In this document: piece by piece, positions 1 to 7,484 of the stretch | How positions within the stretch are numbered: position 1 is the first letter of the stretch | Layout: every line of letters starts with the position of its first letter | Assembly: GCA_031255655.1 (NCBI GenBank) | Contig: JAIRSB010000110.1 | Coordinates: 1-16,967 of the forward strand | Reading direction: 5' to 3' | Length of the DNA: 16,967 nucleotides | From: Spirochaetaceae bacterium | GTDB taxonomy: Bacteria > Spirochaetota > Spirochaetia > Treponematales > Breznakiellaceae | Made by a program: the position numbers and the translations under genes | The notes under the pieces: generated by a model | Seen by the model: the letters and a program-made list of their open reading frames with translations, nothing else | Databases searched by the model: none | Told to the model about the DNA's origin: nothing

Positions 1-1470
1 ACAGCGGTGTGGGCGCCTGCCCCCGCGAAACCCTACTACACCATAACCTTCAACAGAAACGCCGGAACCGGAGTGTTTGAAAAACGCATTGCCGTGCCCA
101 CGGAAACCACAGAGGGCGAAGAAGGCGAAACCCAGTACGGACAATTTAAGATAGCGGCGACCTATACGGTGGCAGGAGATGCCGTAACGCAAGACCCGAT
201 AATACCGGAAGACTTCACGCGGGAACATTACGAGAGTGACGGCTGGGAGGACGTAACGGGGAAGTCCGTAGCCGTTAGCGGAGACACCGTATTTGAGGGC
301 GACACGCAGTTATATCAAAAGTGGACGGCTAAAACCTTCACTGTGAAGTTTAACCTAAACGGCAAAAGCGGAAATACTCCGGCTGAAATAACCGGCGTTG
401 ACGAGGCGAAGAGCGCTAAAGGCGGATTGAAGGAGGCGGGTAAAACCTTACCGACAGGTGAAGATAGTTCTGAAGAATACGAATTCCGCTACTGGATGGA
501 CAAGCCTGTAGGAGGGAACGTGATAAACGCGGCAACGCCGTTATTCCCCGCGAGTGATGCGGCGGAGAGTAGAGAGGTAACGTTGTACGCGCATTGGGTG
601 GCGGAAAACAGCGTTGAACGCGCGTTCAATTATACCGGAGCGCCGCAGACATGGACCGGTCCCACGACCGGCACGTACAAGATTGAAGTCTGGGGCGCGG
701 GCGGCGATAATCCTTCCGGCAACCAAGGCGGACATGGCGGATATGTAGGAGGCAATATTGCATTGACGGCCGGGACTGAACTGTACATCTATGTTGGCGG
801 ACAGGGGCCAGCGAATGACAATAACAAAAAGAAGGATAGACAAAACGGCGGCTGGAACGGCGGCGGTCTATCCGGCGGTACCAGTGGACCTCTCGTTACC
901 AGGGGCGGCGGCGGACACGGAGCTACGGACGTTCGCACGGTGTCCGGCACTTGGAACGACGAGACCTCGCTTAACAGCCGCATAATCGTTGCCGGCGGAG
1001 GCGGCGGCGGCGCCGGAGGCGGTGGCTATAAAGGAAGCGCGGGAAACGGCGGTTATGGTATTGCGGCGGGCGGCAATGGTTACGCCGACAAGGATAACGA
1101 AGGTCATGGAACAGCCGGAGGCGGCAGCCTTAATAACGGCGGCGAGAGTACTAAACTGCAGAATGCAACTGTAATGGACGGCAGCCTCGGAGCAGGTGGT
1201 AATGGCGGACGCAGCAAGCGTGGTGGCGGCGGCGGCGGTGGCGGCTACTACGGCGGCGGAGGAGGCACCACCGATAATAGCGAAGGAGTCAAAGACTTAC
1301 CCGGCGGCGGAGGCGGCGGCTCATCGTGGGCGAAAACGTCCGGCGAGGGGCTGAAGTTCATCGAGAACACCATCATTCCGGCAAAAACAGACGCAGTAGA
1401 TGGCGGCGGAAACAATACCGGACACGGCAGGGTGATGATTACCTTAGTGTCGGACTCCGGCACGAACTAA
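1..1470 (+). CDS. Surface/secreted protein with InlB-like repeats and a glycine-rich (ALK-type) domain, N-terminus missing
   Basis: The reading frame is open from base 1 to the TAA at 1468-1470, so the gene begins left of the window; the GTG at 7 is only the first possible start inside it, and its frame is used for numbering. Residues about 10-110 and 112-198 look like two InlB/Listeria-Bacteroides repeats (pattern 'ytitFnrNaG ... vTLYAhWv'). From residue about 207 a glycine-rich domain begins with 'FNYTGAPQTWTGPTTGTY' and 'KIEVWGAGG', then 'LYIYVGGQG', 'RIIVAGGGGGG' and runs of Gly up to the end 'GHGRVMITLV'; this is the pattern of the glycine-rich domain named after ALK/LTK receptors and found in many bacterial surface proteins. 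Such proteins are usually exported and serve in adhesion or matrix interaction, which is inference here. No signal peptide, anchor or sorting motif is visible, since the N-terminus is outside. The next gene is separated by a strong terminator. Confidence 0.8.
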   Translation, partial: TAVWAPAPAKPYYTITFNRNAGTGVFEKRIAVPTETTEGEEGETQYGQFKIAATYTVAGDAVTQDPIIPEDFTREHYESDGWEDVTGKSVAVSGDTVFEGDTQLYQKWTAKTFTVKFNLNGKSGNTPAEITGVDEAKSAKGGLKEAGKTLPTGEDSSEEYEFRYWMDKPVGGNVINAATPLFPASDAAESREVTLYAHWVAENSVERAFNYTGAPQTWTGPTTGTYKIEVWGAGGDNPSGNQGGHGGYVGGNIALTAGTELYIYVGGQGPANDNNKKKDRQNGGWNGGGLSGGTSGPLVTRGGGGHGATDVRTVSGTWNDETSLNSRIIVAGGGGGGAGGGGYKGSAGNGGYGIAAGGNGYADKDNEGHGTAGGGSLNNGGESTKLQNATVMDGSLGAGGNGGRSKRGGGGGGGGYYGGGGGTTDNSEGVKDLPGGGGGGSSWAKTSGEGLKFIENTIIPAKTDAVDGGGNNTGHGRVMITLVSDSGTN

Positions 1471-1493
1471 TAATTAAAAATAACTGACGGCAC

Positions 1494-1540
1494 ACGCCGT
1501 CCCCCGCCCGCGCATTGCGGGCGGGGGACGGCGTTTTTTT
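1494..1540 (+). terminator. Strong Rho-independent terminator after the glycine-rich protein gene
   Basis: An 18-bp perfect GC-rich stem (arms 1494-1511 and 1517-1534) with the 5-nt loop 'gcatt' is followed by a run of T (1534-1540). It lies 24 nt after the stop codon. The stem is longer and more GC-rich than a terminator needs, so it may also be one copy of a dispersed palindromic element. Confidence 0.9.
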
Positions 1541-1618
1541 GGGGGGTTCGCGGACAGTTTCCCACCCTGCAATCGCGAGTAGAATGTCCACGAATTGCAC
1601 GGCACACGCGCCACCGTT

Positions 1619-1640
1619 ATTGCGAGCGAAGCGAAGCAAT
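1619..1640. repeat. REP-like intergenic repeat (GAGCGAAGCGAAGC core)
   Basis: The stretch has ends ATTGC...GCAAT around the core 'gagcgaagcgaa', an imperfect palindrome. Elements with this core are common dispersed intergenic repeats in several bacterial groups, including, as I recall, gut treponemes. Only one copy is present in this window, so its repeat nature rests on recognition rather than on a second copy. The bases after it (1660-1681) contain a small CCTGC/GCAGG hairpin that may belong to the same unit. The remaining gene-free sequence between 1541 and 1799 shows no convincing gene. Confidence 0.55.
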
Positions 1641-1799
1641 CCACCAGCCAGCGACTCTCCTGCTGACGCTGAAAGCAGGCTTTCAAGACACCGAAATGCC
1701 CCGTTAGGATGCCCCACTCATATTTGTAATTTGGGTAACACTTTTAATTTGAGGCATGGCCCTTTTTCAGCAGCATTTTTCGTGAATCAACGCGGTACC

Positions 1800-1829
1800 T
1801 TGACCGTATATCTTTAAGAGTAATATAGT
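1800..1829 (+). promoter_or_regulatory. Putative sigma-70 promoter of argF (possibly leaderless)
   Basis: TTGACC (1800-1805), an 18-nt spacer and TATAGT (1824-1829) form a near-consensus promoter. The expected transcription start, about 7 nt after the -10 box, falls at 1836-1837, directly at the argF ATG (1837). No Shine-Dalgarno sequence is placed well for that ATG. Confidence 0.55.
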
Positions 1830-1836
1830 ATTTTTT

Positions 1837-2784
1837 ATGGATATAAAAGCACTAAAGGGACGTTCACTGCTTACATGGCTGGACTTTCAGGAAGATGAAA
1901 TCCGCGCTTTGCTGGATTTAGCGAAACAAATAAAGGAAGAAAGCAAACGCGGAGAAGTTAAACAACGCCTGCTGGGAAAAACAATCGCTCTGCTGTTTGA
2001 AAAAAATTCGACACGGACGCGCTGCGCGTTTGAAACAGCCATCGCCGAAGAAGGCGGACACGGTGTTTATCTTTCTATGGCGGACATCCACCTTGGTAAA
2101 AAAGAAACCATCGAAGATAGTGCCCGCGTTTTCGGGCGAATGTTCAGCGCGATAGAGTTTAGGGGATTTAAGCAGTCAACGGCGGAACTGCTGGCGGAAT
2201 ATTCTGGAATACCCGTGTTTAACGGACTTACGGACGACTACCACCCGACACAAGCCCTTGCCGACATACAAACGCTGGAAGAAAATTTCGCGGACTGTAA
2301 AGGGCGGAAAATCTGTTTCATAGGAGATGGACGGAACAACGTAGCGCGTTCTTTAATGGTCATTTCGGCAAAATTGGGTGTGCATTTCACGGTTATAAGC
2401 CCGCCCGGCCTCAGCCCCGATAAGTTTTTAACGGATAAATGCAAAACGCTTGCGGAAATTTCCGGCTCTAAAATTGAAATCACCAGCGATTTGAACGCGG
2501 TGAAAAGCGCGGACGCAATCTACACGGATGTTTGGGTGTCCATGGGTGAGGAAACGAAAAAAGAGGAACGCCGCGAACTTCTGAAGCCGTATCAGGTCAA
2601 TGAAGCCCTGATGCATAAGACCGGGCGCAAAGATACGATATTCCTGCATTGCTTGCCCGCGGTACGCGGCGAAGAGGTAAGCGCGGAAGTAATCGACGGC
2701 GCTCAGTCCCGCGTGTGGGATGAGGCGGAGAATCGCAAACACACAATAAAGGCGATAATGCTTGCCAGCATTGGCAGTCTGTAG
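1837..2784 (+). CDS. argF: Ornithine carbamoyltransferase
   Basis: A 315-residue protein of normal length for the family. It catalyses ornithine + carbamoyl phosphate to citrulline + phosphate (arginine synthesis), or the reverse in the arginine deiminase pathway; it acts in the cytoplasm, normally as a trimer. Visible signatures: the carbamoyl-phosphate loop 'STRTR' at 58-62, 'HPTQ' at 136-139, the ornithine-binding 'DVWVSMGEE' at 231-239 and 'HCLP' at 271-274. The last two separate it from aspartate carbamoyltransferase. No arcA, arcC or other arg genes are adjacent, so biosynthetic and catabolic roles (argF versus arcB) cannot be told apart. The start at 1837 fits the family ('LKGRSLLTWLDF' near the N-terminus) but lacks a good ribosome binding site; the promoter placement suggests a leaderless mRNA. 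Confidence 0.95.
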   Translation: MDIKALKGRSLLTWLDFQEDEIRALLDLAKQIKEESKRGEVKQRLLGKTIALLFEKNSTRTRCAFETAIAEEGGHGVYLSMADIHLGKKETIEDSARVFGRMFSAIEFRGFKQSTAELLAEYSGIPVFNGLTDDYHPTQALADIQTLEENFADCKGRKICFIGDGRNNVARSLMVISAKLGVHFTVISPPGLSPDKFLTDKCKTLAEISGSKIEITSDLNAVKSADAIYTDVWVSMGEETKKEERRELLKPYQVNEALMHKTGRKDTIFLHCLPAVRGEEVSAEVIDGAQSRVWDEAENRKHTIKAIMLASIGSL

Positions 2785-2978
2785 TTGGTTTTTTATTCAC
2801 GGTAAGGATTGACGCTTCTTTATACGGCAGAGATGCCAATTTTATGGATTTGAAAACTCGCCGCTTTGAGTGTATATCGCTAATGACAATATGTAAAAAC
2901 GCGGGGGATAGACAAATTTTTCATCATATAGTATCGTAAGCGAACGTGTAAAACCTTTCGGAAAGACGCTAAACAGTC

Positions 2979-3020
2979 CGCGCATAGACTTTAAGGCGAA
3001 AACCTTGCTTGTCATGCGCG
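2979..3020 (+). other. Stem-loop in the 5' leader of rplY, possible r-protein leader
   Basis: CGCGCAT (2979-2985) pairs with ATGCGCG (3014-3020), enclosing a smaller AAGG/CCTT stem (2993-2996 with 3003-3006, loop cgaaaa). The structure is 24 nt ahead of the rplY Shine-Dalgarno. A leader that autoregulates bL25 is known in enterobacteria; the same role here is only a guess. The rest of the 273-nt gap (2785-3057) holds no gene and no convincing promoter that I can place. Confidence 0.35.
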
Positions 3021-3057
3021 TTTTCCGGCAAACAGGTGATTTTTAAGGAGTTCAGAT

Positions 3058-3675
3058 ATGAGTAACGTTGTTTTTTCCGCCCGGACAAGGACGGCCTTTG
3101 GTTCCGCCAAGTCCGCCGTTTTGCGCAAGCAAGGACGGGTACCCGGCGTGATATACGGAAAAGGCGAGACCATCCACATAGACCTCGATCAGCGGGAATT
3201 AGCGGGAGGCTTGCGTTCCATCTCGGAGAGCACCATAGTTAAAGTAAACGTTGACGGTGCGGCGCACGATGCCTTTGTAAAGTCAACACAGCGGAACATA
3301 CAGGACGGCAACATATTTCATGTGGATTTTTACGAGATAGAGATGGGAAAAGTATTGCGTGCCCGTGTTTCGTTGCATATTACCGGAAACCCCATCGGAG
3401 TGCGTGAAGGCGGTATACTGGAAACGCCCATGCACGATATTGAAGTCGAGTGTCTTCCCAAAGATTTACCGGAGCGCGTGAATATCGATATTTCCGGATT
3501 GGGCGCGAACCAGTCTATACATGTCCGTGATTTGCCTCTTGGTAAAGGGGTAAAACTCATATCCGCCGAAGATCAGGTAGTGGCGCTTGTCAAGTTCGCC
3601 AAAGCTGAGGCCGCGAAAGCGGATGAAAACGCCGAAACCGCGCCTCCTGCCGCGAAAACCGGTGAAAAAAGCTAA
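3058..3675 (+). CDS. rplY: Large ribosomal subunit protein bL25 (Ctc/TL5 form)
   Basis: A 205-residue protein of the long, two-domain bL25 form (TL5/Ctc type). It binds 5S rRNA in the large subunit. The N-terminal L25 core runs from about 5 to 92, with 'LRKQGRVPGVIYGKG' at 22-36 and 'FHVDFYEI' near 87-94; the C-terminal TL5 beta domain runs from about 98 to 182. A lysine/alanine/glutamate-rich tail of about 25 residues follows, common in this family. The start is fixed by AAGGAG (3045-3050) seven bases before the ATG. The next gene begins 11 nt after its stop and has its own GGAG at 3677-3680, so the two are probably co-transcribed. The usual partner pth (peptidyl-tRNA hydrolase) is absent here; a foldase occupies its place. 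Confidence 0.93.
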   Translation: MSNVVFSARTRTAFGSAKSAVLRKQGRVPGVIYGKGETIHIDLDQRELAGGLRSISESTIVKVNVDGAAHDAFVKSTQRNIQDGNIFHVDFYEIEMGKVLRARVSLHITGNPIGVREGGILETPMHDIEVECLPKDLPERVNIDISGLGANQSIHVRDLPLGKGVKLISAEDQVVALVKFAKAEAAKADENAETAPPAAKTGEKS

Positions 3676-3686
3676 CGGAGTGTGTG

Positions 3687-5210
3687 ATGTCTGAAAAAAA
3701 AAACGAAAAACAGCATAAAAAACCGGAACATGAAGAAGAATCAGAAATCCAAAAGCGCTTTAAGCGCCACCCTTTTGTATTCATAGGGACGGTACTGGTT
3801 CTCATAATAGTCATAATCGCCTTTGTTCTGGTTCCCGCAATTGTTCCTGGCGAGGGTATAGCTTCTTCTCAGTTTACTTTCGGCTATTGGGACAAAAAGC
3901 CAGTAGCGTATTCCAGCGGTGGATTTTTTGCCAGCATGAGGGAGCAGTATTCAAATATTGCTCGTTTCTATCAAATCAGTGAATATCAAGTATGGCGCAG
4001 CGCGTTTGAAGCTACTGTTATACGGACGGCGGTCTTAGACATCATGAATAAATCTGGTTATACCCCGTCAAAAGCCATTGTTGATAAACGTGTCGCCGCG
4101 CTGCCGCAATTTCAGGAAAACGGACGTTTTTCGGCGATAAAATACAAAAAGCTTGATGCCGCCTCGCGTATAAAGTTATGGCAGGATATGTCCAATGACA
4201 TAATCATAGAGCGTTATCATGAGGATTCCGGCGCAATAAAAAGCGCGGACGCCGAAGCTGATTTTTTCGGGCGGATGGTTTTGCCGCAGCGTAAATTCAA
4301 GTTTGTGGGTTTTTCTTATTCCTCATATCCAGACGAAGAAGCCGCCGCTTACGCCAACAAAAACCCCGTCATGTTCAAAACTTTGTATCTTTCGCGTATA
4401 ACGGTTTCCAGCGGTGAGCGGGAGGCTCAGGCGATTCTGAACAAGATACGTTCAAACGAGACAACTTTCGAGGATGCGGCGAGGGCGCAGTCTGAGGACA
4501 ACTACGCGGATATGGGCGGCGATACCGGCGCAACTATGTCCTATGAGCTTTCGCTGGAGATACCGGACGAAGAACAGCGTGTATCCGTAATAAATCTGGC
4601 TAAAGATGAAATCAGTGAAGTTATAAGGGTTCCATCCGGTTGGGTCTTTTTCCGCGCCAACGAGCCGTCTCGTCCTTCGGATTTGCAGGACGCGGCGACA
4701 TTGGAAAAAGTTCGTCTTTTCTTGATGGATAATGAGCGCGGCGTAATAGAGGACTGGCTTCTGGCGCAGGCAGAAAATTTCGCGCGGCAGGCGCGAACAG
4801 AAGGTTTTGACGCCGCCGCCGCAAGCGATGACATAGATTCTTACGACTTCGGAGCCGTGCCCATAAACTATGGAGACAGCCCGCTGTTCCCCGCCGTCAG
4901 CGCTTCTCAACCGCCCGGACTGAACGGAGTTGAAACAGATGAAAATTTCTGGCAGACTGCGTTTGCCACACCGATGGGCGAACCTTCCCGTCCTATCGTG
5001 CTTGGCGGCAGTAACGATAATATCGTTGTCCTGTACCCGGACGAGGAAATCATAGACGATGCCGACTCTGTCGAGAATAGCAAAACATCTTTCTCCGGCT
5101 GGTGGCTGTCGAATCAGACGCAGAGAAGTATAACTAACACGATTCTAACAAGTAAGAAGTTTGAAGATAATTTTGTCAGCACCTACTTTCGTTTATTTTC
5201 CGGCTCATAA
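3687..5210 (+). CDS. Membrane-anchored parvulin-type peptidyl-prolyl isomerase (SurA/PpiD-like foldase)
   Basis: A 507-residue protein. The N-terminus is charged (Lys/Glu-rich, about 1-29), followed by one hydrophobic segment at about 30-53 ('FIGTVLVLIIVIIAFVLV'), giving an inner-membrane anchor with the rest in the periplasm. A SurA-N-like helical part (about 60-225) precedes a parvulin-like region (about 230-326: 'LYLSRITVSSGE...AQAILNKIRS', 'FEDAARAQSED', 'MGGDTG', 'VIRVPSGWVFFRANE'), then a helical C-terminal part. This order resembles PpiD and treponemal SurA-like proteins, which help fold envelope proteins. Isomerase activity is not certain because the domain is divergent. The ATG at 3687 is preferred over the GTG at 3684 because GGAG (3677-3680) lies six bases before it. 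Probably in one operon with rplY; a hairpin at 5233-5264 follows. Confidence 0.75.
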   Translation: MSEKKNEKQHKKPEHEEESEIQKRFKRHPFVFIGTVLVLIIVIIAFVLVPAIVPGEGIASSQFTFGYWDKKPVAYSSGGFFASMREQYSNIARFYQISEYQVWRSAFEATVIRTAVLDIMNKSGYTPSKAIVDKRVAALPQFQENGRFSAIKYKKLDAASRIKLWQDMSNDIIIERYHEDSGAIKSADAEADFFGRMVLPQRKFKFVGFSYSSYPDEEAAAYANKNPVMFKTLYLSRITVSSGEREAQAILNKIRSNETTFEDAARAQSEDNYADMGGDTGATMSYELSLEIPDEEQRVSVINLAKDEISEVIRVPSGWVFFRANEPSRPSDLQDAATLEKVRLFLMDNERGVIEDWLLAQAENFARQARTEGFDAAAASDDIDSYDFGAVPINYGDSPLFPAVSASQPPGLNGVETDENFWQTAFATPMGEPSRPIVLGGSNDNIVVLYPDEEIIDDADSVENSKTSFSGWWLSNQTQRSITNTILTSKKFEDNFVSTYFRLFSGS

Positions 5211-5218
5211 TGTTCCCA

Positions 5219-5296
5219 CGTCCCGCCTAAATCGCTGAAAACGCAATGAAAGCGTTTTTCAGCGTTATATTTAATATGAAAACTTTAGGCGGGACG
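5219..5296. repeat. Nested inverted repeat downstream of the foldase gene
   Basis: Perfect 13-bp outer arms (CGTCCCGCCTAAA at 5219-5231, complement at 5284-5296) are 52 nt apart and enclose a separate hairpin (5233-5264). The outer arms lack an adjacent T run, so they are not needed for termination. No clear target-site duplication flanks them. It could be a small dispersed palindromic element or a structured 3'/5' region. Confidence 0.6.
5233..5264 (+). terminator. Hairpin after the foldase gene, probable terminator
   Basis: CGCTGAAAACGC (5233-5244) pairs with GCGTTTTTCAGCG (5252-5264) with one bulged T and a 7-nt loop. It starts 23 nt after the stop codon. The following sequence 'ttatattt' is only moderately T-rich, so termination strength is uncertain. 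Confidence 0.5.
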
Positions 5297-5333
5297 ACGT
5301 CTGGGTATGCTGTATTAAAAGAGATGCCCCGCC

Positions 5334-6974
5334 ATGCGATTTAGTGAAAATCATGATACCGGACAGCCGTGTCTTGAACAGGTAAAACGCGGTTTCTCCG
5401 TCTCTTACCGGGGCAAGATATTGCTTTCGCGGGTTGATCCGGTAAAACAGGCTGAACGCGTTGTTGCATCTTCACTGCCGCTCAATGAACGGACATTATA
5501 TCTGCTGCCATCCCCACTTTTGGGCTATGGCATCCCGCTTATAATTGAAAAACTTCCGTCTGATTCGGCCTTGCTTTGCGTTGAGGCAGATGAGGTGCTG
5601 GCCGCTTTTTCTCAAAAATACATCAACGCGCTGAATGTTGCCCACTTCGGCGCGATACATTTCATACAGACAAAAAGCCCGTCCGCGCTTGCATTTTTCG
5701 TCCGTAAGACTTGGGGGCAGCGTCGTTTCAGGCGGGTGGAAACACTGTGTATAACGGGCGGCTGGCAATTGAACGCGGAAATCTACGAGGCGCAAACCGC
5801 CGCGCTGCGCCGCGTCATCGCGACGGAATGGTCGAACGCGATGACCCTAAGTAAACTGGGACGCCTGTATATACGCAATGCTATCCGTAATCTTGTATCA
5901 CTGGCATCTTGTCCCGGCGTGAACGCACTTTCTTTTGACGGACGACCGGTGTTCGTTTTAGGCGCGGGACCTTCCCTCGATGATTTTCTTGACAATTTTG
6001 AGCAAGAGCCGCCGCCAGAAGGCTGCGTCGTTATCTGCGCCGATACCGCTTTACGTCCGCTCAAGGAGCGCGATATTAAAGCCGATTTGGTTGTCGCGCT
6101 GGAATCCCAGCACTGGAATTTGCGGGATTTTAGCGGATTGGGCGGCTGGCACATTCCTTTGGCGATGGATTTATCCGCTCTTCCCGCAGTAAATAAGGTT
6201 TTAGGCGGGGAAACTTACTTTTTTTGGACGCGCTGGACGGAGTTGAGCTTGTTTGAACGGCTTTCTGTCCTCAAACTTTTACCGCCGGAGCTGCCCGCAC
6301 TTGGTTCTGTCGGCTTGAGCGCTGTCAGTCTTGCGCTTTCTTTGGGAACGGGGCCTGTTTTTACAGCCGGAATAGATTTTTCGTTCACGCTTGACAAGTA
6401 CCATTGCCGCGGGAGCCCATCCCACAGCGAGGCACTGGCCGGGCATACACGTTTTGGCACTATATATCCCGCCGCCGCGTTTATGGCCCGCCATGTCCAC
6501 GGCACTCTTCGCAGCGATCCGGTTATGAAGAATTACCGCGACTTGTTTGAAGCAGAATTTGCCGGATACGGGCGTGTTTTTGCTATTGAGGGTGGTCTGC
6601 CTCTTGGTGTGGAGACTTTGTCTTATAAGGAGGCTTTGTCCACGATACGGAAAGTGGACTTTGATAAGCTTGCCGTTTCCGGCTTTCCGCGTTCCGACGA
6701 AGGCTGTACACCTAAGTCTGCGCTGATAAAATCTTTTATTGAGAGCGAGTTGGCTATGCTTCGCGAGCTTCTTAGTATTCTGAAAGGCGAAACGGGAACG
6801 GAACATCTTGACTTTTTACTGGATGCACTTTCATATCTATGGGCGCATTTTCCAGATTGCGCCGGAATGGGGGAGGTGCATCCTTCCTCCGCCGACATTG
6901 CTTTCCTAAAACGTGTTCGTGTCGAAATTGAACCTTTCATAAAAACATGGACATCTTCCCTTAAAGGGCTTTAG
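5334..6974 (+). CDS. Maf/MptE-like protein (DUF115 family), motility-associated factor
   Basis: A 546-residue protein with the DUF115/MptE-like central domain: 'VFVLGAGPSLDDF' (about 206-218), 'VVICADTALRPL' (about 232-243), 'ADLVVALESQ' (250-259) and further on 'GSVGLSAVSLALSLG' and 'FTAGIDFSF'. In flagellated bacteria such proteins (Maf, motility associated factor) are linked to transfer of nonulosonic acids to flagellin; the same fold is used by archaeal 6-hydroxymethylpterin pyrophosphokinase. Because spirochete flagellins are glycosylated and flagellar genes lie nearby, the Maf role is favoured, but no sugar-synthesis genes are adjacent. The N-terminal 200 residues resemble the N-terminal part of Maf proteins. 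The start at 5334 has only a weak AAAGAG eleven bases upstream; an ATG at 5324 is in another frame and stops at once. The gene ends at TAG 6972-6974. Confidence 0.75.
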   Translation: MRFSENHDTGQPCLEQVKRGFSVSYRGKILLSRVDPVKQAERVVASSLPLNERTLYLLPSPLLGYGIPLIIEKLPSDSALLCVEADEVLAAFSQKYINALNVAHFGAIHFIQTKSPSALAFFVRKTWGQRRFRRVETLCITGGWQLNAEIYEAQTAALRRVIATEWSNAMTLSKLGRLYIRNAIRNLVSLASCPGVNALSFDGRPVFVLGAGPSLDDFLDNFEQEPPPEGCVVICADTALRPLKERDIKADLVVALESQHWNLRDFSGLGGWHIPLAMDLSALPAVNKVLGGETYFFWTRWTELSLFERLSVLKLLPPELPALGSVGLSAVSLALSLGTGPVFTAGIDFSFTLDKYHCRGSPSHSEALAGHTRFGTIYPAAAFMARHVHGTLRSDPVMKNYRDLFEAEFAGYGRVFAIEGGLPLGVETLSYKEALSTIRKVDFDKLAVSGFPRSDEGCTPKSALIKSFIESELAMLRELLSILKGETGTEHLDFLLDALSYLWAHFPDCAGMGEVHPSSADIAFLKRVRVEIEPFIKTWTSSLKGL

Positions 6975-7035
6975 CCGCCGCAATCCTTAAAACAAAAGTT
7001 TACTCGTACCGTATTCGCGCCGGCTGCTAAGCGGA

Positions 7036-7063
7036 TTGACAAATAATGCTTTGCAGGTATAGG
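7036..7063 (+). promoter_or_regulatory. Putative sigma-70 promoter of the I42 inhibitor gene
   Basis: TTGACA (7036-7041), a 16-nt spacer and TATAGG (7058-7063) lie just before the ATG at 7071. The expected transcription start is at 7070-7071. An AGGG (7061-7064) inside and beside the -10 box could serve as a Shine-Dalgarno only if transcription starts further upstream. Confidence 0.5.
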
Positions 7064-7070
7064 GTGCAGT

Positions 7071-7454
7071 ATGAAAAAATTACTTGTTTTTGCGGCGCTT
7101 ATATGTTCTTGCGCGAAATTGTATACCGCGTCTTCAGAGGCGCGTGAAAATCAGTTTGTTATTGAACTTGATGGCAACCGGACCACGGGCTACTCGTGGA
7201 CATATACTATGGAGCCAGACGGCGTTGTTAGGGAGGTTTCGTCGGAGTACCGGAATTCTGGAACGCGAAACAGCGCGGGCGCTGGCGGCGTTTTCGTTTT
7301 TGTTTTTGAGAGCGTAAACCCAGGCTCCGCTACGCTGCGGTTTAGCTACGCGCGCCCGTGGGAAAGCGGCGTTGAACCGGCAAAAAATATGTCTTACACG
7401 CTTACTGTGGATAGTTCAGGCAAAATAAACGTAGTTTCGGAACAGGTAAAATGA
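7071..7454 (+). CDS. Chagasin-like (I42 family) cysteine protease inhibitor, exported
   Basis: A 127-residue protein with an N-terminal hydrophobic signal. Cys14 sits in 'ICSC', which fits the relaxed spirochetal lipobox, so it may be a lipoprotein; simple export is the alternative. The mature part has the three loop motifs of I42 inhibitors of papain-like peptidases: 'NRTTGYSW' (36-43, for NPTTGY), 'GAGG' (70-73) and 'RPWE' (95-98). Spacing and length (about 110 mature residues) match chagasin. Members block C1-family cysteine peptidases by inserting these loops into the active-site cleft. The target could be a self-made periplasmic peptidase or one from the host or neighbours; no peptidase gene is nearby. 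The gene stands alone between the Maf-like gene (96 nt upstream) and a convergent gene, with its own promoter. Confidence 0.8.
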   Translation: MKKLLVFAALICSCAKLYTASSEARENQFVIELDGNRTTGYSWTYTMEPDGVVREVSSEYRNSGTRNSAGAGGVFVFVFESVNPGSATLRFSYARPWESGVEPAKNMSYTLTVDSSGKINVVSEQVK

Positions 7455-7484
7455 AGCTATGTTATCGCAAAGGCAGGTTTTAAA

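Noticed and set aside
960..1330. GGC-rich tandem repeats as a CRISPR or DNA satellite
   Set aside because: The repeats are irregular and follow codons for Gly in a continuous reading frame; no spacer-repeat periodicity.
1439..1817. ORFs of 70-100 codons on both strands in the gap after the glycine-rich protein gene
   Set aside because: They run through the terminator and the REP-like repeat, which gives open frames by chance; no ribosome binding site or recognisable protein.
2763..2776. TGCCA-gcat-TGGCA hairpin at the end of argF as its terminator
   Set aside because: Only five base pairs, inside the coding end, with the T run more than ten bases away.
2909..2932. TAGACA ... TATAGT as the rplY promoter
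   Set aside because: The spacer is only 12 nt, too short for a sigma-70 promoter.
4452..4910. 152-codon minus-strand ORF inside the foldase gene
   Set aside because: Antisense shadow; no export signal, domain or ribosome binding site.
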